Assembly: GCA_028023455.1 (NCBI GenBank)
Contig: JAQFVV010000027.1
Location: 6,817,845-6,881,844, forward strand
DNA from: Epiperipatus broadwayi
Lineage: Eukaryota; Onychophora; Udeonychophora; Euonychophora; Peripatidae
Direction: 5' to 3'
Length of the DNA: 64,000 bases
The notes under the pieces are model-generated. The model was not told the DNA's origin. It saw only the letters and a program-made list of their open reading frames with translations, and made no database searches. A program made the position numbers and the translations under genes. How positions within the stretch are numbered: the first letter of the stretch is position 1; each line of letters begins with the position of its first letter. This document shows, one piece after another, positions 55,366-64,000 of this stretch.

Positions 55366-55950
55366 CTTGGCGCACAGATAATGAAGTTAGTAAAAGCAAT
55401 AATACTCTGCAATTTAATGAGCTGAGCACTTTTGGAGCCTTTATGCTCTCATAATCATAGCTACTAAAGTGTGGAGAACTACGCAAATGTAATATACAAA
55501 TATATGCAAATTAATGTGAAGTTATTAAAGAGACCATTTTTGCGAGAGACAAAAACATGCATCTTGTCTATTGATTGATGTTGGATCACTTGCTATATAG
55601 CATTCTTCTTTTACCTTCTGTTTGGTGTTGTTTTTTTCAAAACAAACAACAATTGCTGTAGTTGTTTGGAAACATGATCTGTGGCCCTTTCATGTTCAGT
55701 GAAAATGGGCCACAGGTTATGTCTTCCATAGCAAGCGATCCAACATCAATCAATAAATGAGATGCATGTTTTTCTCTCTCACGAAAATGGTTTCTTTAAT
55801 TATTTCACATTAATTTGCATATTACACTTGTATAGTTCTCCACACTTTAGTATCTATGATTATGGGAGCATAAAACCTCCCAAAAGCACTCAGCTCATTG
55901 AATTGCAGATTATTATTTGCTTTTACTAACTTCATTATCTGTTCGCCAAT
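55366..55950. repeat. 585-bp foldback element
   Basis: Arms of about 235 bp: 55366-55600 and 55718-55950. Outer ends ttggcgcacagataatgaag and its near mirror (ctgttcgccaa). Landmarks tggatcacttgctata and tagcaagcgatcca mirror each other around 55658. The loop holds a second small hairpin, gtggccc..gggccac (55681-55712). No similarity to HR families or coding content was seen; family unknown. Confidence 0.8.
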
Positions 55951-56164
55951 CACATATATATTTTATAGTTTACATGCTAATGAAGCAAATATTTAATTAT
56001 TTAATATTTTAAAAAGTTATCCACTTATTTTAATACAATTTAATGTAAAAACATACTAATACATCTTCTATAGTATTCACATATACTTTACAATATGATA
56101 AATATAATCTATCATTTAAATGTGACACTAAGTTTATGTTTTCTTCTTGATAATATAAATAGTG

Positions 56165-56355
56165 TTATTCTCTTCTGGCATTATATATTGCATTAGTCTC
56201 TTCTGGCAATATAAATTTCATTAATCTTAGTTGACATTATAAATAGTATTAATCTCTCCTGGCAATACAAATGGTATTAGTCTCTCCTGACTATAAATGA
56301 CATTGGTCTCTTCTGGCAATATAAAGGGTGTTGGTCTTTCCTAGCAATACAAATG
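56165..56355 (+). repeat. Tandem repeat, ~30-bp unit, about 6-7 copies
   Basis: A unit like 'ggcaatataaatggtattagtctctcct' repeats with much variation (ggca/tgaca, tataaat/tacaaat, attagtctc/attggtctc). Confidence 0.7.
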
Positions 56356-56359
56356 GCAT

Positions 56360-56770
56360 TTCTCCAAAATAGTTTGTGTTTCATTTACATTTCATGTTTT
56401 TAAAAGACCTTTGTTGAAGTGAAAAGGTCATTAAAAGTTATGGCATAGCTCTAAATATTATGATATTAGAATAAATTGGGTGAACAGCAGAGTTCCTCAA
56501 TTAATTTTGAGGAAGGAGCCATGTCCTAAGTTTCATTAATAGCAGACTGAAAAAAAATGGGATTGAAAAAACTTGTCTGAATGATATATTAGTTGTGGGT
56601 TTTGTATCTGTCATTAACTAACACAGGGCATCAAAATGTGAAAATATAATTAACAAATTTATTTTGACTAATTAACATCTCATATTTTTTTAGAAAGCAT
56701 TATAAAAAAATCACATATAAAGCAGAAAATTATTAATAACAAGTGTCCAATTCTTTTTTTGCTTAAACTT
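56360..56770. other. Unassigned region
   Basis: No supported feature. Confidence 0.4.
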
Positions 56771-56779
56771 CTAATATAT

Positions 56780-56945
56780 ATAATGTGTACCAATGAAAAG
56801 GTGACTGGATCTCTCTACAAACCTTTGCAGTGTCATTTCAAAATCAATGCACGTATTATTGCTATGTCTGTACATATATATTTTATTAAAGCATAACTAA
56901 ATATGTATGTAGAAATTGAGAAATATTCATATGGCCACAATACTC
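56780..56945. repeat. Mariner-related MITE, left-end fragment
   Basis: 'taccaatgaaaaggtgactgg', 'ctctacaaacctttgcagtgtcat', 'atcaatgcacgtattat' match the left end of the family at 33573 and 38335. Confidence 0.5.
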
Positions 56946-56963
56946 CACAAAAGAAATAGCTAA

Positions 56964-57263
56964 TTGACATGCAGAAAAAAAGAAATCAGTAACTGCAAGA
57001 AACAACAGGCTAATTTGCATGTTAATAAAAGTCTTAGTTTATGCAAATTAGCAAAGCTGATAAAGAAGTCTGCAAAAGAAGAATTAAAAAAAGAAAAAAA
57101 AAAACAATGTGAAAATACGCACTGCAGAAGAAGTGCAGCAAATGGTGTATTAAGTACTGAGTTTAAGTTATGTTCTATGGTCAGTTTTTTTGTTCTGGAA
57201 ATTAGTAACGAAGAGTTTTCTAGTCAAGAATCAAATTTGGCCAACTCAGAAATATGTGTGTGA
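56964..57263 (+). other. Unrecognised 99-codon open frame
   Basis: A Lys-rich frame (about residues 30-50 strongly basic, then CENTHC) with no family resemblance that I know. It has no visible promoter, splice signal or homologue in the window. Base composition is not different from the AT-rich surroundings, so chance is likely. Listed only because it is the longest frame in a stretch without named repeats. Confidence 0.15.
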
Positions 57264-57269
57264 GCAGTA

Positions 57270-58365
57270 TGGTGCTTGCAAAATTACAAAGTTAAAAAGA
57301 CATATATATATATATATATATTAAATCTCTACAGAGATACTCTGAAAAAACTTGAAATGAATCCAACCACTATGAAAAGGTTTAATAACTATATAGATAT
57401 ATTCTCATTTGATAGCACTGAGTTAACTTTCAGTGAATTGAGTTAACTTTGAGTGCATTCTAGCCAAAAGCATAGTGCAAAATTAATTAACTAACTGCAC
57501 TGGGAGCAGGATGAATATATCATTTATAAAATATGCAAATTATTGCAGTGAGAAATTATAAATGTCAGATGTTCCACTTCTTTGACAAAGGGGTGCAAGA
57601 CTCCTTCCTGTTGATTGAATTTGGATCTCTTGCAGTAATTCATGCATCCTCGAACTTTCTCTTATGATTATCCCTCTCTTTGTAGATAGTCTTAATAATA
57701 GAAGAGGAAAACATGTCCTGTAGCAAGCTTATGATCCAGGAAAATTGACTTATATTGCCAGTCTTGTTTACCCTTTTTATAAAGATAGGACTGCTGGGCA
57801 ATTCTCATGTATTAGCTCAAGTCTCCCTGTAATACACTGCTCTACAATCTGAAGATGGGCATGACATTTTATAGACTATTTGGAAAGCATGTTCTGTCTT
57901 TAGTATTGTTCAGAAGCTTGTTAAGAGTGGGTCATGTTCTAAATGCGATTCGAACAATGTCCAAGCAAATTTTTCAAAGCTTTGTTGCTATGATAGGAAT
58001 ATATGAAAGACTAATCCATAGCTTATGTGGAATGTAATTGGTAACAGCTTTGTTACAGTTCACATATAATTTTTTTTACTATATTTATTAATGATGCATA
58101 TTTGTAGCCTATGTCTGTGAGGTCTTTGATGTGTTCAATGTTAAGTTTTTCATTTTTTAAAAAAAACTTTAAAATGTTTGAACTGTAAAGTGAATTAAGC
58201 AATCTTCTTCTCACCTACAAAATAGCCAGATGAATTACTAATTTAGAATAGTATTATTATTATTCAGAGTGAAATAAACTTGTATTCTTAAACTTTGTTG
58301 TTGTTTACCTTGATTTAACATCAAAATTATCCAGCTGCCAATTGACTAATTGTCTCTTGGATATA
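57270..58365. other. Unassigned region
   Basis: A ta run at 57301-57321 and a short direct duplication 'tgagttaacttt' (57418-57455). A 60-codon frame at 57855-58037 is not recognised. Confidence 0.4.
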
Positions 58366-58369
58366 TTAA

Positions 58370-58740
58370 TTAGATAGTGATGTAGTTTAGCTAGTTAGCA
58401 TAAAAAAATTTAAGGCATTAGCATGTCTGCATTACAAATTATGACATGAAATGTAATAGGGTGTTTTGTGTCTTCATAGATAACCAGTGTTCTTTCTGAC
58501 ATCATGAAATCTTGCAAACTACTTGAAAATGTTCTTTCTATACATGGGTGGAATCGTTTCAAATGTTTCAGTAGTTGTTTTTCCCAATTTCAAATAAAAT
58601 CTAATGTTAGCTTATTATTTAATTGTGGACTGAGATACAAAACATAGCTTATTTTAGGTTGGAACTCATGATTGAAACATGCTAGCACCTTAATTTTTGT
58701 GAGATCTGCTTAAAATATATCATTGCATAACATATATGGG
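58370..58740 (-). mobile_element. Mariner-related MITE with transposase trace, minus strand
   Basis: Inverted ends: 'gtagtttagctagttagc', 'ggcattagcatgtctgca' on the left and the mirror 'attgaaacatgctagcacc' on the right (58668-58690). In the middle, minus strand, is a block matching the transposase-derived part at 38570-38600 ('ttgcaagatttcatgatg'). Confidence 0.55.
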
Positions 58741-58744
58741 TTCA

Positions 58745-59950
58745 GTGATGTCACTATAGGTAGCTTAACCACTCACATTTTCACAGGAACATAATACGTA
58801 AATGTAATATTTGCTATTCCTATTTATAAAACAACACACAAAGGTGGTTTGGTTAACTGGATTCTTAGATCTTTTATGATAATTTTCTTTCTGTTTTGTT
58901 TAAGAGGAATAGAGAGGTAATACAATTAAAATTATGTTTCTTTATGTAAAATACAGAAGTATCACATACAGTAGTACACAAACAATGTAACCAATGGTTA
59001 TATAAACACTGAAATTACTAGAGTAAGTACAATTGAATTTTAGGTTTAACCATGGTATTTTGTTACCAGCTTATCCTAATTACTGGCTATCATTAAGGTC
59101 TGGTACCATGTTTACAAAAGATGGATTACCATGTTAATATGTTTCTTATACTACATTTTCAAAAGTTTAGGCTTGCTATAATTTTAACCACATTGGTGAT
59201 ATATATTGCCTGTTTATCATCACAGACAATTGGTGATATATATTGCCTGTTTATCAACACAGACAAAAGCTCTGATTGTAATCATTTTAATGGTTTACTG
59301 AAGATGATTAATCATGTTGGTAAAAATTATTTTGAGCTTAGAGACCCAGACATCACTGAGAAATGTATTTCACTTGGTTTGATTAATAACACGATGGTTT
59401 GCTATAATTTGATTTGATAAGATGATTACTTAAGAGGATGATTGGGCACTCTAGTTTCTAGTCTCCATTTTGTGATTGGCTAGTAATTGTTTGTCAAAGT
59501 TAAGTTACGATATTATTAAAAGTTGATAAAAAATTATTAGAAACATTAAAAGTTATAGAATTTTTTGATCAGGCAATATGGCAATAAAAAATTATGATTA
59601 AAATTTTGACAATGAAATTTGATTACAATACTTTTTATGAGTTGACAAAATATGACTCTCATTTAAATTTAAATTCTATTGTTTATTGATGATTTTAAAC
59701 TCTTTGTCATTCATTTGTTGACCATCTGCAGACAGAAGATAAGAAATTCTACTTAAATGAAATCAAATAGAGTTTTTTCATACCACAAAACAATTTTTTT
59801 TTTATAAAAATCAAAAATATGTAACTTAACATAAATAAGTGGTAAACAAGATATTGCTATGCTATATTTAAATATATTCATATTATTTCAAAATACAAAA
59901 AACAACAACCGTCTATTAATTCAGAACTTTACAATATAACAACTTCTGTT
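58745..59950. other. Unassigned region with a 35-bp tandem duplication
   Basis: 'attggtgatatatattgcc' + 'tgtttatca' is duplicated at 59191-59265. A 98-codon frame (59121-59417) runs through it but resembles no family I know; I treat it as chance. Confidence 0.4.
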
Positions 59951-59954
59951 ATCA

Positions 59955-60395
59955 TATGATCACCATTTCTTATGCTTGCTCATAAGTGTTATTAAAACAG
60001 GCAAAACTCTCCATACAGTAGTGCCACTCAGTGTAAGCCAGAGTAATCAATTGATGCCACAAGGCTTGTGCATAAAATCCCTATCTAGTGCCTACTCATC
60101 TAGTATTCCTAGAGTAGTTTTTAGATTGTGGCTTTGATCAATGAAAAGCCTTGGATCTGCGAGATCCTAAAATCTAGGTGGTGTTCTCAGATCCAAGACT
60201 TTTCCCTGATGAAAGCCACAAGCTAGAAACTAGCCTGGGGATATTGGATGAGTAGGCACTGGATAGGGATTTTATGCATGAGCCTTCTGGTGACCACTGA
60301 TTACTCTGGCTTGCATTGAGTGGCACTACTGTATGGAGTGTTTTGCCTGTTTTAATAACTACTGTTATCTGAACATAATTATAAAGATGATCTTT
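59955..60395. repeat. HR3 palindrome, diverged copy
   Basis: Same plan as 24036-24402: 'attaaaacaggcaaaactc' at 59991 and 'gttttgcctgttttaata' at 60340, centre near 60172, with the outer 'cttatgcttg' segment recognisable on the left side. Arms have diverged more than in the copy at 24036. Confidence 0.75.
60191..60249 (+). ncRNA. Hammerhead-like motif in HR3, cleavage-side base lost
   Basis: CTGATGA at 60206-60212, stem II AGC-CACAA-GCT, GAAA, then actagc where the U16.1 position has become C. Outer helix TCCAA/TTGGA is kept. The opposite-strand motif in the left arm is destroyed. Confidence 0.5.
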
Positions 60396-60556
60396 ATTCC
60401 TCCATAACCACAAGATTTTATCATCTTAATAGGAATTACAATTTATTGAACAACATTTTATTTAATCTTAAGTCGAATATTTAAAAGATTAATAATCCAG
60501 AATAGAAATAAATGTACACACATTTTAAAAATAACTTTAATCAATTTTACCTTTTC

Positions 60557-62006
<1,450 letters not shown>

Positions 62007-62019
62007 CTGCACAATTTGG

Positions 62020-62310
62020 GTAGTTGGTAAATGTCCAGCTTGGGATGGGAGGACCCAGGATCAATTCTGGTGCTCAAACTTCTTATCAATTCTTAAGCAA
62101 TAAAGCCATTAGCCTTTTTATTTACCCTGTGTGGTTTGGCCTAGTTAGTAGTGTCCGACTTGGGGATCGGGAGATCCCAGGATCGATTTTGACACTTGAG
62201 CTTCATCTTCCAGACATAGGCTTTATTTTTACCTTGCACAGTTTGGTGCAGTTGGTAATGTGTTCGACTTGTGAATGGGGGGGGGGGATGTCCCAAGATC
62301 AATTCATGTT
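62020..62310 (+). repeat. Three SINE-B heads in direct order
   Basis: Heads at about 62020, 62140 and 62235: 'tttggcctagttagtagtg', 'cagtttggtgcagttggtaatg' (A-box region), 'ccgacttggg', 'cccaggatcgattttg' (B-box-like ggatcgattct). The first has the tail 'ctcaaacttcttatcaattcttaagcaataaagccatt'. The arm ccga-cttggga-tcgg has the layout of an anticodon stem-loop, with TGG in the anticodon place, so a tRNA-Pro origin is possible but unproven. A G11 run lies in the third copy. Confidence 0.65.
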
Positions 62311-62614
62311 TGAGATTAAGAATCAAAAATTCAAAATGGATCTCTTTCATTGATATGTCTATGTTTCTGTGTAATGTTTTATTATTGTTTACTTTTCAGA
62401 TGAGATAAAAAAAATTTAAGAAATCAAATGTTTCTTCTATTTTTTTTATTTAAAAAAGACACTGTTTACAAATTATAATATATTTCAAATAAGGAAGTCA
62501 ATGTAAATAGAAATATTAAATTTTGTTATGATTTTGTTTTTGTTACAAACAAGTTGTTGTATAACAGATCTTATATGTAGTTTTTTGTCCTTCTGTTGTT
62601 ATACTGTCATTAAT

Positions 62615-62682
62615 AATGCCTTACAAGCAGTTGTCTCGGGTTTGCAGGTTCGCTTCCTGGCCGATGCTTTGACACATGAATA
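62615..62682 (+). repeat. SINE-A, 5'-truncated copy
   Basis: Starts in the anticodon arm (ccttacaagcagttgtc), then 'ggttcgcttcc', 'ggccgatgctttgacacatga'. Only the 3' half of the family. Confidence 0.7.
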
Positions 62683-62691
62683 ATATAGATT

Positions 62692-62955
62692 AAGCCAATA
62701 AACATCACATGACCACCACCTCTTATGCTTGTGTATAACTATTGTTATACACTGATGAAGACACCACCTCTTATGCTTGTGTATAACTATTGTTATACAC
62801 TGATGAAGACCACAAGCCAAAAATAGTCTAGGGATATTGGATGAGTAGGCACTAGATGGGGATTTTATGCACAAGCCTTCTGGAATCCATTGATTACTCT
62901 AGCTTGCTGTGTATGGCAATTCATATAGTGAGTTTTGCCTGTTTTAATAATATAG
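62692..62955 (+). repeat. HR3 single arm with internal duplication
   Basis: 'aacatcacatgaccaccacctc' opens it. A ~50-bp block (ccacctcttatgcttgtg ... cactgatgaag) is repeated directly at about 62713-62762 and 62763-62812. Then comes a hammerhead remnant (CTGATGA intact, GAAA replaced by AAAA, agtc kept), the distal HR3 part, and 'gagttttgcctgttttaata'. Unlike other HR3 copies it is not palindromic. Confidence 0.7.
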
Positions 62956-63084
62956 ATTGTGGAATCGTTAGATGTAGCTAAATTTAATTTTAAAAATAAT
63001 TTTAATTTAGCAATACTAGTTGTAGATTTTTTACTTTAGATTTTATTTGCCTTTGCATGCATTAACCTGAAGGTGAATGCCTTC

Positions 63085-63547
63085 ATGATCATAATCATCA
63101 TCATCATCAACCATTATCAATCCACTTCAGGATGAAGGTCTCTCCAAGTTCAATTCATCTTTTCCTATCTTTAGCTTCTCTTCTCCCCATCACCCCTGCA
63201 CACTTTCTTATTTCATCCATCCATCTCACATGTGGTTTCTTTCTGAGTCTTTTACAATCTCTTGGAATCCAGTTTAAAATTTCAATTGTCCATCTATTGT
63301 CATCTCTTCTAACAACATGTCCAGCCCAACTCCACTTCAGTCTTTTAATTTTTTCAATGAGGTCAGTAACACCTGTTTGTTTTCTTACCCATGATTGTGT
63401 TTTCGATCCCTTCTTGCTACTCCCAACATGCATCTTTTCATACTTCTTTGAGTGGTCTGAAGTCTCTGTATTGCTCTTCTATTAAGTGTCCAAGTCTCAG
63501 ATCCATAAGTAAAAACTGGCAAAACACATTTATTAAATGATCATAAT
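63085..63547 (-). mobile_element. 5'-truncated RTE insertion with target-site duplication
   Basis: A ~440-bp RTE 3' end on the minus strand, with an (atc)n tail at 63096-63108. The 11-mer atgatcataat occurs at 63085-63095 and 63537-63547. It keeps an open 92-codon stretch of the C-terminal domain (VTDLIEKIKRL, WSWAGHVVR, RPHVRWMDEIRK). The 5' end stops in the segment equivalent to 'LPVLTYG'. Truncation of this type is normal for LINEs. Confidence 0.8.
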
Positions 63548-63667
63548 AATTATACTTATATAAATATGTAATTAAAAGGATTTGAGACTCGGTATTTTTC
63601 AGTTTATTTCCTTCAATCCATCTCAAGCAACCAATACAAATGACCACACACATATGAAAATCATGCA

Positions 63668-63725
63668 TGATCACCAATAAAAGTATTTCATGCAGATTCA
63701 GCATTCATCAGTTGATCCAGAGCCT
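63668..63725 (-). ncRNA. Hammerhead ribozyme candidate in HR1 (core intact)
   Basis: Minus strand: CTGATGA (63705-63711), stem II ATGC/GCAT (4 bp, A-U closing pair) with a 7-base loop, GAAA (63686-63689), a weak helix III, A at the cleavage position (63678), TTGG against TCAA. Every invariant core base is present. Confidence 0.65.
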
Positions 63726-63934
63726 AATCTCCCATACGTATGTATAATCAATGCTCGATTTATATTAAGATAGCATTTCCTCGAACTTTAGTGGATAGAC
63801 TCTTCTCAACCTTTCAACTATTCAACCACCCATTTCATTGCAAAACCAATGATGAAAGAGTGAAATGATTGAAACCTTTCCATTAAAGTTTGAGGAATTG
63901 TTATTTTAATATTAACTGGGCATTGGTTGTATAT

Positions 63935-64000
63935 AGGTGTGGAAGATTATGATCTGGCCTAACTTATGAGTGCTGGTCTGATATGAAATACGTATATTGG
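63935..64000 (+). ncRNA. Hammerhead-like motif in HR1, decayed, partial
   Basis: CTTATGA replaces CTGATGA and stem II is damaged. GAAA and the self-complementary helix III ATAC/GTAT followed by A and TTGG are present up to the last base of the window. Confidence 0.5.

Larger units (their letters stand above)
63590..64000. repeat. HR1 inverted pair running off the window edge
   Basis: Left half (63590-63790) is HR1 on the minus strand; right half (63830-64000) is HR1 on the plus strand. Marks such as 'atcttaatataaa..' and 'cctttccattaaagtttgagg' mirror each other around about 63820. Both halves carry a hammerhead region. The right half is cut by the window. Confidence 0.65.

Noticed and set aside
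57855-58037. 60-codon frame as a transposase piece
   Set aside because: No recognisable motif in any frame.
59121-59417. 98-codon frame as a host gene
   Set aside because: Runs across a local tandem duplication, matches no known family, and lacks supporting signals.

Overview
Animal (metazoan) genomic DNA, strongly AT-rich, with no host protein-coding gene that I can support. The density and kinds of repeats suggest a lophotrochozoan such as a mollusc: RTE-type LINEs, several other non-LTR reverse transcriptase (RT) relics, Penelope-like GIY-YIG fragments, three tRNA-derived SINE families, foldback/MITE elements and very long tetranucleotide arrays. A cephalopod or annelid-like genome is possible; the species assignment is inference. 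The window reads as intergenic or intronic sequence built from layer on layer of mobile DNA.

Layout. 0-7 kb: an old RTE relic on the minus strand (695-2152), then a full-length decayed RTE copy (2825-6154) with an 11-bp target-site duplication. 7-20 kb: a Penelope fragment, SINEs, RT relics and a set of hairpin repeats, including an 895-bp palindrome (12451-13346). 20-32 kb: RTE pieces with a 5' inversion, a family of palindromic repeats (22.3-24.4 kb), two Penelope endonuclease fragments and a tandem SINE block (29-29.6 kb). 32-43 kb: an RT relic with a nested 172-bp MITE, mariner-derived MITEs, and the richest block of ribozyme-bearing repeats (34.3-42.2 kb). 44-48.3 kb: a young RTE copy with an almost intact reading frame, sitting between 230-250-bp inverted repeats. 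48.5-56 kb: further LINE relics, a 100-bp x 3 tandem repeat, a repeat-poor interval, and a 585-bp foldback. 56-64 kb: MITEs, a 1.45-kb CTAT/CTAC/CTCC array, SINEs, a 5'-truncated RTE, and an inverted ribozyme repeat running off the edge.

Main discovery. Many of the short repeats carry hammerhead-ribozyme motifs: CTGATGA, a hairpin, GAAA, a very short helix III ending in UA or UC, and a helix I that re-forms by base pairing with compensatory changes between copies. I group them as HR1, HR2 (a different body but the same ribozyme core), HR3 (palindromic) and HR4. At 40135-40855 an HR1 element is a head-to-tail partial dimer with two near-complete hammerheads 474 bp apart. This is the layout expected of a retrozyme-like non-autonomous element whose transcript would be cut into about 472-nt units. 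Penelope-like elements are known to carry type I hammerheads and are plausible helpers. Three or four Penelope endonuclease relics lie in the window, one of them between inverted repeats (24846-25232).

How parts interact: RTE elements may supply retrotransposition machinery for SINEs. HR2 appears to seed GATA microsatellites. HR3, HR4 and a small MITE have inserted into older LINE relics, giving a relative chronology.
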